Of a stretch of 64,000 nt of DNA, positions 1 through 8,455 are shown in pieces. Location: the NCBI RefSeq assembly GCF_019972155.1, contig NZ_BOVL01000024.1:62001-126000 (forward strand). Reading direction: 5' to 3'. The stretch comes from Bradyrhizobium sp. RD5-C2 (GTDB lineage: Bacteria > Pseudomonadota > Alphaproteobacteria > Rhizobiales > Xanthobacteraceae). The translations under genes were made by a program, and so were the position numbers. The notes under the pieces are model-generated. The model ran no database searches. It was not told the DNA's origin and saw only the letters and a list, made by a program, of their open reading frames with translations. Numbering within the stretch: position 1 is the first letter of the stretch; the number at the start of each line of letters is the position of its first letter.

Positions 1-1031
1 GCCTGCTGTTGCCGTGCTCCACCGAGGGGATCGAGACCGATCCTGTCACCTTCTTCCATGTCATTGAGACCATCGCCAAGGCCGATGCGTCGACGGCGTG
101 GTGCCTGAGCCAGGCCGGCGGCTGTGCGATGTCGGCGGCCTATCTCGACCTGCCGGTCGCGCAGGAGATGTTCGCCGACCCACGCGCCGTGCTGGCCTGG
201 GGACCTGGCCCGAAGGTCAAGGCGATCGAGTGCGCGGGCGGCTACCGTGTCACCGGGGTCTGGTCGTTTGCATCAGGCGGGCGGCACGCCACCTGGCTCG
301 GCGCACACTGCCCGGTCTATGCCGCGGACGGCTCGCCGCGCCGCGACGCCAATGGCGAGCAGGTCGAGCGCACCATGCTGGTGCGGACCGAAGACGTCGA
401 ATGGACCGATATCTGGAACACGGTCGGGCTGCGCGGCACCGCCAGCGACCAGTTCGCGCTCAACGACGTCTTCGTCCGTGCGGACCATTCGATCACCCGC
501 GAATTCGATCGCGAATGCCGCGAGAGTGGCCCGCTGTACCGGATGAGCAACCACACCTGTTACCAGGTCGGCTTCGCCGGGGTCGCCTGCGGCATCGCCC
601 GCAGCGCGCTGGACAATTTCGTTGACGTCGCCCGCAACAAGGTGCCGCGCGGCATGAAGAAGACGCTGCGCGACAATGCCGTGGTGCAATCCGGCCTCGC
701 CCAGGCCGAGGTCAATCTGCGCGCCGCCCGGGCCTTCCTGCTGCAGTCTATGGCGGATATCTGGCAGGATCTGGTTGCCGGCCACAGCATTACGGTCGCG
801 CAGCGCATGACGATCCGGATGGCGGCAACGCACGCCATCCACAAGGCGCGGGAAGCCGTCGACTTCGCCTACAACACGGCCGGCGCCACCGCGATCTTCG
901 ACGGCCATCCGCTGGAACGGCGCTTCCGCGACATCCACACCGTGACCCAGCAATTGCAGGGCCGCTTCAGTCATTTCGAGACCGTCGGCGCCTGGATGCT
1001 CGGCGTCGATGCCGACCTCAGCTTCGTTTAA
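1..1031 (+). CDS. Acyl-CoA dehydrogenase-fold flavin monooxygenase (5' partial)
   Basis: The reading frame is open from the window edge to a TAA at 1031, so the N-terminus lies outside the window; the internal TTG at 9 is not a credible start. The visible 340 residues match the acyl-CoA dehydrogenase-like group that includes the oxygenase components of two-component flavin monooxygenases (HpaH/DszC type): a middle beta domain with WSFASGG and WNTVGLRGTASDQF, then an all-helical C-terminal domain. Such enzymes usually hydroxylate or desulfurise aromatic or acyl substrates using reduced flavin from a separate reductase. A VOC-fold gene follows 25 bases downstream, consistent with a catabolic operon. 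The substrate cannot be read from the sequence, and a true acyl-CoA dehydrogenase remains possible. Confidence 0.75.
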   Translation, partial: LLLPCSTEGIETDPVTFFHVIETIAKADASTAWCLSQAGGCAMSAAYLDLPVAQEMFADPRAVLAWGPGPKVKAIECAGGYRVTGVWSFASGGRHATWLGAHCPVYAADGSPRRDANGEQVERTMLVRTEDVEWTDIWNTVGLRGTASDQFALNDVFVRADHSITREFDRECRESGPLYRMSNHTCYQVGFAGVACGIARSALDNFVDVARNKVPRGMKKTLRDNAVVQSGLAQAEVNLRAARAFLLQSMADIWQDLVAGHSITVAQRMTIRMAATHAIHKAREAVDFAYNTAGATAIFDGHPLERRFRDIHTVTQQLQGRFSHFETVGAWMLGVDADLSFV

Positions 1032-1055
1032 CCCGATTTCTCAGGGAGAAGAACC

Positions 1056-1457
1056 ATGCCACTGGGTGGACTACAGCATTTCACGATCGAACCGCAGGAC
1101 CTGGAGAAGACCAAGGCGTTCTATTGCGATGTGCTCGGGCTCGAGAATGGCGATCGCCCACCGCTCGATTTCCCCGGCTACTGGCTCTATTCCGGCGGCC
1201 AGGCCACTGTCCATTTAATGGGCACCCGCAAGCCGCGCGACGGCATCGTGGTGCGCGGCACCGAGAAGAAATATGAAGACACCGGCCGGCTCGATCATAT
1301 TGCCTTCGCCGCCACCGACGTCGACGCCGTGCGCAAGCGCTTGCAGTCGAACAACGTCAGCTTCCGTGAGCAGATCGTGCCGCGCACCGGCGACACCCAG
1401 ATATTCCTCTACGATCCCGACGGCGTCGGCGTGGAGCTGAATTTCCCGAACAGCTGA
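1056..1457 (+). CDS. VOC family (glyoxalase/extradiol dioxygenase fold) protein
   Basis: This 133-residue protein has the paired beta-alpha-beta-beta-beta modules of the vicinal oxygen chelate superfamily. Likely metal ligands are His8 (LQHFTIEP), His81 (RLDHIAFA) and Glu127 (GVGVELNF), the usual H/H/E set. The sequence GGGAGAAG upstream of the ATG is a good ribosome binding site. It follows the monooxygenase-like gene closely and probably shares its transcript, so it may act on a product of that enzyme. VOC proteins include lyases, isomerases, dioxygenases and resistance proteins; the specific reaction is not determined. Confidence 0.82.
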   Translation: MPLGGLQHFTIEPQDLEKTKAFYCDVLGLENGDRPPLDFPGYWLYSGGQATVHLMGTRKPRDGIVVRGTEKKYEDTGRLDHIAFAATDVDAVRKRLQSNNVSFREQIVPRTGDTQIFLYDPDGVGVELNFPNS

Positions 1458-1491
1458 AGCGGTCTTCGCCGGTTTTTTGCCCCTGCTCAAC

Positions 1492-1520
1492 AATTGGCCG
1501 GCGCATGTGCCGGCCAATTT
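1492..1520 (+). terminator. Intrinsic terminator-like hairpin
   Basis: An 11-bp perfect stem (AATTGGCCGGC paired with GCCGGCCAATT) encloses a 6-base loop, 34 bases after the VOC gene stop. Only a short T run follows, so termination strength is uncertain. Confidence 0.6.
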
Positions 1521-1718
1521 CTCATGTCAGCAAACCGGTTCCCGACAAGGCCCTGACTCGGCCATCACTCGGGCGTGATCCGGTCCGCTTTTCTTCAACA
1601 TTGAATGACGAATTAACCCGGCCGCGCCGCTGCGGCAGAATAGCCGGGTGCTGCGCCTTTAACCTACCCCAGGGCCTGGTAGCCCGGCTATTCGTCCCCA
1701 CTTCGCCGTCGATGGGGC

Positions 1719-2471
1719 TCAATCGAGCCCGCGTTCGTGGCTGAGGCGGACCATTTCGTTGATGAAGATCTGTTTCTGCTTGTCGTCGAGGCTCGCATAG
1801 AGCGGCTCGGCGGCGTCGGCTACGCCGCGCTGATCGCCTGCGCGGTCATTGAGGAACTGGGCCTCGTTGCGCATCTGCTCGATGATGTCGTCAGGCGGAT
1901 CGCGCTGCGCGCGCGCAATGCGCAGGTTGAGACGGTCGGCGCCATTGTGCCCGAGATAGTGCATCGCACTGTTGAAGCCGGCCCAATTCTTCTCCTGCTC
2001 CGGGGTCAGGTTGAGCTCCTTCTTGATCCGCTCGATGTTGGCGTCGCTATTGGCGACGATCTGTTCGGCCGTAAGCTGCGGCGCGCCTGCCTGGGTCAGC
2101 ACGGTCGGCGCCTGCTTCGCACCTTTGTCCTTGGCGGCAGCCTTGGCCGATTTGGCGGCCTTGGCGCCCTGCTTGTCACCGGACGCCGGAGCCTGCGCAT
2201 TCTTGCCGTTGCCGGCATTGGGGTTGGCGTTGTTGTTGCCGGTCAGCACCCCGGTCACGCCGGTCACTACCCCGACAACGCCGCCGATTGCTCCGCCCAG
2301 CACGCCGCCAACCGGGCCGGCAGCCTTGTTGCCTTCGCGCGCGCCGTTTTCGACGCCCTGCACGATCTGCGCATCGACCATATGAGGCACTGCAAGCAGG
2401 GTGACGGCGGCGGCCCCAACCGCGACGCACAATTTCCATTGCGCTCGCAGCTTCGCTACCGGGATGAGCAT
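1719..2471 (-). CDS. Secreted Spy/CpxP-like (LTXXQ) periplasmic protein
   Basis: This 250-residue protein begins with a basic N-terminus and a hydrophobic stretch (CVAVGAAAVTLLAVP) ending near VDAQ, a likely Sec signal peptide. A Gly/Asn/Ala-rich linker (about residues 40-110) leads to a helical C-terminal half containing LTPEQEKNWAGF and ASLDDKQKQIF, the repeated LTxxQ-type motif of Spy/CpxP periplasmic chaperones. Spy-like proteins bind unfolded proteins in the envelope under stress. The long low-complexity linker is longer than in E. coli Spy. It stands alone and is transcribed away from the ABC operon. Confidence 0.7.
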   Translation of the reverse strand: MLIPVAKLRAQWKLCVAVGAAAVTLLAVPHMVDAQIVQGVENGAREGNKAAGPVGGVLGGAIGGVVGVVTGVTGVLTGNNNANPNAGNGKNAQAPASGDKQGAKAAKSAKAAAKDKGAKQAPTVLTQAGAPQLTAEQIVANSDANIERIKKELNLTPEQEKNWAGFNSAMHYLGHNGADRLNLRIARAQRDPPDDIIEQMRNEAQFLNDRAGDQRGVADAAEPLYASLDDKQKQIFINEMVRLSHERGLD

Positions 2472-2926
2472 GATCGGGTCTCCGTGATCGATGGTGGATT
2501 GCAGGACTGACGCGGCGGGCGGGTTCGACGAATCCGGACTTTATCGTTTCCGGCTTCGGCAAGTCTATTGGTCGCGACGACCATCAACATGACGGAACGC
2601 GGCTCGATCAGGCGTGGCCGGAAACCTGCGGCTCAACCGCGCACCGTCTGCAAGCATCGCTTGCGCCAACCTCCGCGTGCGTCGCAGCATGATGACCGGA
2701 AGCGCGGCAAACCACGGGCATCTGCGGTGATGCCGGTGACACTGCCTGCGATTTGACCACAACGTTAGTACTACTTGGCACAGGCATCTCGTTTCTCGAC
2801 AGCAGGCGGCAATTCTGTTCTGATCAGTGTGAACGAAATCCCACGACGTCGCGCGAACGCGACGCACAAAAACAACAACGGGATTCAAAAAGTCTTTTGT
2901 CCGTCGGCTACCAGGGAGGGAATGCC
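2472..2926. other. Intergenic region ahead of the ABC transporter operon
   Basis: These 455 bases separate two divergent genes. No convincing gene is present: the open frames on both strands lack similarity to anything recognised and have no ribosome binding site. The region should hold the promoters of both flanking genes. A strong GGGAGGG ribosome binding site ends it at 2914-2920. Confidence 0.5.
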
Positions 2927-4267
2927 ATGTCACGGAAGAAGCTTTCGCGCCGAGAATTCGTTGCAGCGACAGCGCTGTCATCGGCGGCGCTCATTACAGC
3001 CCCCTACGTCCGTGGCGCCTACGCAGCCGGCAAGCTCTCGATGGGCTTCTGGGATCACTGGGTGCCGGGTGCGAACAGTGCCTCCACCGAGCTCGTCAAT
3101 GAATGGGCTGCCAAGGAAAAGGTCGAGGTCCAGCTCGACTACATCACCAGCCAGGGCAACAAGAACATCGTCACCATCGCCGCCGAGGCGCAGGCGAAAT
3201 CCGGTCACGATATCTTCCAGATGCCGACATGGTGGCCACAGTCCAACGCCGAGCTGCTCGAGCCGGTCAACGACATCATGGACCCGCTGATCAAGCTGAA
3301 CGGCGACGTCAACGGCACGGTGAAGTATCTCGGCCAGGCCGACGGCAAATGGCTCGGCGTTCCCGCCAGCGTCGGCAGCCAGATCAAGGGTCCTTGCTCG
3401 CGCATCGACCTGATGAAGAAGTACGCCAATATCGACGTCCAGGAGATGTATCCTGCCGGAAGCGCGCCGAAGGCGGACAACTGGACCCTCGATACATTCC
3501 TCAAGGCGGCTGAAGCCTGCCACAAGGCCGGCTTCCCGTTCGGCATCGGTCTCGGCGAGACCAGTGACAATGTCGACACTGCCGGCGCGATCTTCCAGTC
3601 GTTCGGTGCTCAGCTGGTCGACGCCAAGGGCAACCTCACCGTCAAGACCGACGCGGTGCGCCAGTCGCTCGAATTCTACAAGAAGCTGCTGGCGTTCCTG
3701 CCGCCCGACGTTGCCGCATGGGACGATGCTTCCAACAACAAGTGGCTGGTCGCGGGCAAGGGCGCGATGATCATGAATCCGCCGAGCGCGTGGGCAGTCG
3801 CCAAGCGCGACGCCCCCCAAGTCGCCGAGCAATGCTGGACGCACGGGTTCCCGGCCGGGCCGAAGGGACGCTTCGCGCCCTATCTGCCGTTCTTCTGGTC
3901 GATCTGGTCGTTCTCGAAGAACAAGGAAGCGGCCAAGAGCCTGCTGTCTTATCTGTCGCAACCGGCATCGATCGAGAAGATGGTGGTGGCGAGCGGCGGC
4001 TACGATCTGCCGGCCTATGAGAAGCTCACGACGTTGAAGGTCTGGGAAGAGGTTGGGCCGCCGAAGGGCACGCTCTATCACTACCCGAACCCCTTCAAGC
4101 ACCAGACGCTGTCCATTGCGGCCTCGCCCGCGCCGCCCAAGGTCGCACAGCAGATCTACTTCCAGGCCACCCTGACCAAGATGTGCCTGCGCTACTACCA
4201 GGGTGAAGCCATGGAAAAGACACTCGCCTGGGCCGAGGGCGAGTGCGAAGGCTTCATGCGAAGCTGA
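2927..4267 (+). CDS. ABC transporter substrate-binding protein (sugar type, family 1)
   Basis: This 446-residue extracellular solute-binding protein should capture a carbohydrate or related polyol in the periplasm and deliver it to the permeases encoded next. The start is the ATG at 2927: GGGAGGG lies just upstream, and the N-terminus MSRKKLSRREFVAATAL carries a Tat-type twin-arginine signal (SRREFV), followed by a hydrophobic segment ending near GAYAAG. An in-frame extension back to 2753 exists but has no start support. The mature part has the type-1 periplasmic-binding fold. It is the first gene of a six-gene run. The ligand is unknown; a dehydrogenase and an amidase downstream suggest an acid or amide derivative. 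Confidence 0.88.
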   Translation: MSRKKLSRREFVAATALSSAALITAPYVRGAYAAGKLSMGFWDHWVPGANSASTELVNEWAAKEKVEVQLDYITSQGNKNIVTIAAEAQAKSGHDIFQMPTWWPQSNAELLEPVNDIMDPLIKLNGDVNGTVKYLGQADGKWLGVPASVGSQIKGPCSRIDLMKKYANIDVQEMYPAGSAPKADNWTLDTFLKAAEACHKAGFPFGIGLGETSDNVDTAGAIFQSFGAQLVDAKGNLTVKTDAVRQSLEFYKKLLAFLPPDVAAWDDASNNKWLVAGKGAMIMNPPSAWAVAKRDAPQVAEQCWTHGFPAGPKGRFAPYLPFFWSIWSFSKNKEAAKSLLSYLSQPASIEKMVVASGGYDLPAYEKLTTLKVWEEVGPPKGTLYHYPNPFKHQTLSIAASPAPPKVAQQIYFQATLTKMCLRYYQGEAMEKTLAWAEGECEGFMRS

Positions 4268-4385
4268 CGAACGGACGAGTTCGCGCGCGGTCGCCGATCA
4301 TGTTGGCCGCGCGAGATCTCGCCTCTGCATCGCGGCCGCCGAACACGGCGAGCCGTGCAACCAACCCGCGCGAGGGACCAGCGTA

Positions 4386-5324
4386 ATGGTTGATGTCGCA
4401 CTCCAATCCAGCCGCACAGCTACGGCCCAGGCAGGGCGAAAGCGCGCCGGCCTGCGCAACGCGCTGCGGCGCAAGTCGATGTCGGCGTTCCTGATGACGC
4501 TGCCGCTGATCCTCCTGATCGCCGTGCTGGTGATCTATCCGGCGCTCTATTCTCTGCACCTTGCGACGCTGAACAAGGCGATGACGAAGTTCGTCGGCTT
4601 CGGCAATTTCGAGTTCCTGTTCAAGCGCGAAACCTTCTGGCTGGTGGTCAAGCAATCCTGCATCTTTGCGATCTCGGCGGTGGTCTTCAAAGCGCTGATC
4701 GGCTTCATCGTCGCGCATTTCGTGCACAACGTTCCCGCCAACAAGCAGCGCAAATGGCGTGGCATGCTGCTGGTGCCATGGGTGATCCCGCCGGCGATGA
4801 GCACGCTGGCCTGGCTGTGGCTGTTCGACCCGTCCTACAGCGCCTTCAACTACACGCTGTCGTTCTTCGGCCTCGGCCCGATCCCGTGGACCGGCGACGC
4901 GATGTGGGCGCGCTTCTCGGTGATCCTGGTCAACGTCTGGTACGGCGCCCCGTTCTTCATGATCATGTATCTGGCGGCGTTGAAATCGGTGCCGGAGCAG
5001 CTCTATGAGGCGGCCGCGATCGACGGCGCCAATTGGTGGCAGCGCATCTGGTACGTGACCCTGCCGATGATGCGCAACATCATCGCGATCACGACGCTGT
5101 TCTCGCTGATCGTGACCTTCGCCAATTTCGACATCGTGCGCATCCTGACTGCGGGCGGACCGCTCGACCACACCCACATCTTCGCCACCTGGGCGTTCCG
5201 CGTCGGCATCGAGGGTAGCGACATTCCGCTCGGCGCCAGCGTCTCGCTGTTCATGGTGCCGATCCTCGCGGTCGCGGCGATCTTCATCCTGCGCGACATC
5301 ACCAAACGCGGGAATGAATCCTGA
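4386..5324 (+). CDS. ABC transporter permease (MalF/UgpA type)
   Basis: This 312-residue inner-membrane protein has six predicted hydrophobic segments and the EAA loop characteristic of import permeases (LYEAAAIDGANWWQRIWYVTLP). The ATG at 4386 is chosen because GAGGG lies nine bases upstream and the cytoplasmic N-terminus then runs directly into the first membrane segment (FLMTLPLILLIAVLVIYPAL). A longer frame back to 4203 overlaps the preceding gene and is unlikely. It pairs with the next permease, and their TGATG junction indicates translational coupling. Confidence 0.9.
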   Translation: MVDVALQSSRTATAQAGRKRAGLRNALRRKSMSAFLMTLPLILLIAVLVIYPALYSLHLATLNKAMTKFVGFGNFEFLFKRETFWLVVKQSCIFAISAVVFKALIGFIVAHFVHNVPANKQRKWRGMLLVPWVIPPAMSTLAWLWLFDPSYSAFNYTLSFFGLGPIPWTGDAMWARFSVILVNVWYGAPFFMIMYLAALKSVPEQLYEAAAIDGANWWQRIWYVTLPMMRNIIAITTLFSLIVTFANFDIVRILTAGGPLDHTHIFATWAFRVGIEGSDIPLGASVSLFMVPILAVAAIFILRDITKRGNES

Positions 5325-6235
5325 TGAGCACCGTGACGATCGACAAGTCGGGACCGACCCGCAAGGTCAAATACGGCAGCATGAGCCGCGATCGGACCTG
5401 GGCGCTGCGCTGGTCCTACTTCTTCCTGACGCTGTTTGCGATCTTCTCGCTGGTGCCGCCGTTCTACATGCTGATCACTTCGCTGAAGAGCAGCGCGGAG
5501 ATTTCCGCGGCGACCAACCCGTGGTGGGTATATCATCCGACGCTCTCCAACTACGTTGAGTTGCTGACCTCCAATCAGTTCCTGCGCTTCTTCTGGAATT
5601 CGGCCTGGGTCTCGATCATCGTCGTCACCATCACGATGCTGATCAGCGTGCCGGCGGCCTTTGCGCTGGCGCGGATGAAGTTCTGGGGCTCGGCGACGCT
5701 CGCGACCGGGGTGTTCCTCACCTATCTCATTCCGGACAGCCTGCTGTTCATCCCGCTGTTCAAGATGTTTGCCGTGTTCGGCGACTGGACCGGCATTCAG
5801 CTGGTCAATCGCTGGTACGTGCTGCTGTTCATCTACCCGACGCTGACGGTGCCGTTCTGCACCTGGATCATGATCGGCTATTTCGCCTCGATCCCGAAGG
5901 AGCTCGACGAAGCTGCGATCATCGACGGCGCGAGCTGGTTCCAGACCCTGACCCGGATCTTCATCCCGGTCGCACTGCCCGGCCTGATCGCGGCGACGAT
6001 CTTTGCCTTCACCGTCTCCTGGGCCCAGTTCCTTTACCCCCTGGTGTTCACCACCTCGACCGATCAGCTGGTGCTGCCGGTCGGCATCATCACGACCCTG
6101 ATCAAGGGTGACGTCTTCAACTGGGGCCAGATCATGACCGGCGCCCTGCTCGGCGCCGCGCCGCCGCTGATCATCTACGCCTTCCTGATGGACTACTACA
6201 TTGCCGGCCTGACCGCCGGCGCGACCAAGGGTTGA
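5324..6235 (+). CDS. ABC transporter permease (MalG/UgpE type)
   Basis: This 303-residue permease forms the second half of the membrane channel. Its EAA loop is visible as ELDEAAIIDGASWFQTLTRIFIP, and six hydrophobic segments are spread across the protein. Its ATG shares one base with the TGA of the upstream permease (TGATG), a standard coupled-translation arrangement. The order of permeases and the spacing match family-1 carbohydrate importers. Confidence 0.9.
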   Translation: MSTVTIDKSGPTRKVKYGSMSRDRTWALRWSYFFLTLFAIFSLVPPFYMLITSLKSSAEISAATNPWWVYHPTLSNYVELLTSNQFLRFFWNSAWVSIIVVTITMLISVPAAFALARMKFWGSATLATGVFLTYLIPDSLLFIPLFKMFAVFGDWTGIQLVNRWYVLLFIYPTLTVPFCTWIMIGYFASIPKELDEAAIIDGASWFQTLTRIFIPVALPGLIAATIFAFTVSWAQFLYPLVFTTSTDQLVLPVGIITTLIKGDVFNWGQIMTGALLGAAPPLIIYAFLMDYYIAGLTAGATKG

Positions 6236-6266
6236 ACGCGACAAAGGTAGGATAAGGGTAGGATTC

Positions 6267-7367
6267 ATGGCCGACGTCAGTTTGCGCAAGGTGGTGAAAC
6301 GTTACGACGAGGTCGAGGCGGTGCGCGGCATCGACCTCGATATCGCCGACCATGAGTTCGTCGTGCTGGTGGGACCAAGCGGCTGCGGCAAGTCGACGAC
6401 CCTGCGGATGATCGCCGGCCTCGAGGACATCTCCGACGGCGATATCATGATCGGCGGCGATGTCGTCAACGACGTGCCGCCGAAGGACCGCGACATCGCG
6501 ATGGTGTTCCAGAACTACGCGCTCTATCCGCACATGACCGTCGCCGAGAACATGTCGTTCGGGCTGCGGCTGAAGCACTACCCCAAAGCCGAGATCAAGA
6601 GCCGGGTCACGGAAGCCGCCCGCATGCTCGACATCACCGACCTGATCGACCGCAAGCCGAAGCAGCTCTCCGGCGGCCAGCGCCAGCGTGTCGCGATGGG
6701 ACGCGCGATCGTGCGCAACCCGAAGGTGTTCCTGTTCGACGAGCCGTTGTCCAATCTCGACGCCAAGCTGCGCGTGCAGATGCGGATCGAGATCAAGAAG
6801 GTGCACCAGAAGGTCCGAACCACGACCGTCTACGTCACCCACGACCAGGTCGAGGCAATGACGCTGGCCGACCGTGTGGTGGTGATGAACCACGGCAGGA
6901 TCGAGCAGATCGGCACGCCCAACGAGCTCTATCACAAGCCGGCGACCCGGTTCGTCGCCAGCTTCATCGGCTCTCCCGCGATGAATTTCGTGCCGTGCCG
7001 GCTCGAAGACGTCGGCGGCAAGCTCAACGTGCGGCTGACCGATCGCCTCTCCTTCCCGCTGCCGCCGGCGCGCGCCGCCCGCTACCAGGGCCTTTCCCGC
7101 ACCGACAAGCTGCTGCTGGGTCTGCGGCCCGAGCATGTCATGGAGGCGCGGCCGCATGCCGAGCCCGGCATCGAGCCGTTCGACGCGGTGCTCGACGTGA
7201 CCGAGCCGATGGGCATGGAGACCCTGGTCTACTTCACGCTGGAGGGCTCCCAGCTCTGCGGCCGGGTCAATCCCAATGCCGGCGCGCAGGATGGCAGCCC
7301 GCTCCGATTGGCTGTGGACCTCAACAATATGCATTTGCTAAACGAGGTGACCGGCGCCGTGCTTTGA
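6267..7367 (+). CDS. ABC transporter ATP-binding protein (MalK/UgpC type)
   Basis: This 366-residue ATPase energises the importer. It shows Walker A GPSGCGKST (about residues 36-44), the Q-loop in VFQNYALYPHM, the signature LSGGQRQRVAMGRA, Walker B VFLFDEPLSNLDAKLR, and the switch histidine in VYVTHDQVEA. The C-terminal third is the MalK-like TOBE/regulatory region (LLLGLRPEHV). One such ATPase commonly serves this importer class. It follows the second permease by 31 bases. Confidence 0.93.
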   Translation: MADVSLRKVVKRYDEVEAVRGIDLDIADHEFVVLVGPSGCGKSTTLRMIAGLEDISDGDIMIGGDVVNDVPPKDRDIAMVFQNYALYPHMTVAENMSFGLRLKHYPKAEIKSRVTEAARMLDITDLIDRKPKQLSGGQRQRVAMGRAIVRNPKVFLFDEPLSNLDAKLRVQMRIEIKKVHQKVRTTTVYVTHDQVEAMTLADRVVVMNHGRIEQIGTPNELYHKPATRFVASFIGSPAMNFVPCRLEDVGGKLNVRLTDRLSFPLPPARAARYQGLSRTDKLLLGLRPEHVMEARPHAEPGIEPFDAVLDVTEPMGMETLVYFTLEGSQLCGRVNPNAGAQDGSPLRLAVDLNNMHLLNEVTGAVL

Positions 7368-7396
7368 CGGCGCACAAGAAACCTCAAGGGCAGGAA

Positions 7397-8386
7397 ATGG
7401 CTACCAACAAGAAGAAGATTTTCATCACCCAGACTCTGTCTCCGGGGGCGCGGGTCCTCCTCAATGAACGGGATGATGTAGAACTCGTCGAATTTCCCAA
7501 CCTGATCTCGGCCAAGGACTTCCAGGCGATGCTGGAGCAGCATGCGCCGGTCCATGGCGTGGCGCTCGGCGCGACCCGCTTCGGCGAGGCGGAGCTGGAG
7601 GCGTCCAAGGGCATGTTGGTGGTGACCCGAATCGGGGTCGGTTACGACGCCGTCGACGTGCCGGCGCTGTCCCGCCGCAAGGTGCCGCTGATGGTCGCAG
7701 GCACCGCAAACTCGCCGTCGGTCGCAGAGCATGCCGTGTTCATGATGCTGACGCTGGCCAAGCGCGCGCAGGAAATGCACGCGATGGTCAAGGAAGGTAC
7801 CTGGGCGAGCCGGCTCGGCGTGCTGCCGTTCGACCTCTACGGCAAGACGGTTCTGATCGTCGGCTTCGGCCGCATTGGCACCCGCACCGCCAAGCGCTGC
7901 CTCGCGATGGAAATGAACGTGCTGGTCTACGATCCCTACAAGCCCGCGAGCGAGATCACCGCGGCCGGCTGTGAGGCGGTGTCGAGCCTCGAAGCGGCAT
8001 TGCCGCGGGCGGATTTCGTCACGATCCACTGCCCGAAGTCGCCTGAGACGGTCGGCTTGTTCAACGCCGCGCGGATCAGGCTGATGAAGCCGACCGCCTA
8101 TCTCATCAACACCGCCCGCGGCGGCATCGTGGACGAGAAGGCGCTGCACGACGCGCTGGCGTCGGGCAAGCTCGCCGGTGCCGGCCTCGACGTGTTCGAG
8201 GTCGAGCCTCCACCGGTCGGCCAGCCGCTGCATGCTTTGCCGAACGTGATCATGGCGCCGCACGTCGCGGGCGTGACGGTCGAGGCTGTCGATCGCATGA
8301 GCGAGCAGACCGCGCGCAATATCCTGAGCGTGCTGGACGGCAATCCGCTGCGCCAGAACGTGATCAACCAGGACGTCCTCGGCTGA
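7397..8386 (+). CDS. D-2-hydroxyacid dehydrogenase (phosphoglycerate dehydrogenase-like)
   Basis: This 329-residue NAD(P)-dependent enzyme should interconvert a D-2-hydroxyacid and its 2-oxoacid. The Rossmann motif GFGRIG is at residues 156-161. The catalytic set is visible as Arg241 (NTARGGIVDE), Glu270 (DVFEVEPPP) and His289 (MAPHVAG). The ATG at 7397 follows CAGGA by one or two bases and is preceded by AAGGG; an in-frame extension into the ATPase gene is rejected. It lies 29 bases after the ABC ATPase, so it probably processes the imported compound. The exact acid cannot be told from sequence. Confidence 0.88.
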   Translation: MATNKKKIFITQTLSPGARVLLNERDDVELVEFPNLISAKDFQAMLEQHAPVHGVALGATRFGEAELEASKGMLVVTRIGVGYDAVDVPALSRRKVPLMVAGTANSPSVAEHAVFMMLTLAKRAQEMHAMVKEGTWASRLGVLPFDLYGKTVLIVGFGRIGTRTAKRCLAMEMNVLVYDPYKPASEITAAGCEAVSSLEAALPRADFVTIHCPKSPETVGLFNAARIRLMKPTAYLINTARGGIVDEKALHDALASGKLAGAGLDVFEVEPPPVGQPLHALPNVIMAPHVAGVTVEAVDRMSEQTARNILSVLDGNPLRQNVINQDVLG

Positions 8387-8455
8387 GCTTTCAGCCTTTC
8401 TCGTTTGCGCCGCGGCCGATCCCGCGAGGTCGGCCCGGCGATGCGGAGCATGCAC

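Noticed and set aside
2770..2800. TTGGCACAGGCATCTC considered as a sigma-54 promoter
   Set aside because: It has TGGCAC but lacks the TTGC element at the right spacing.
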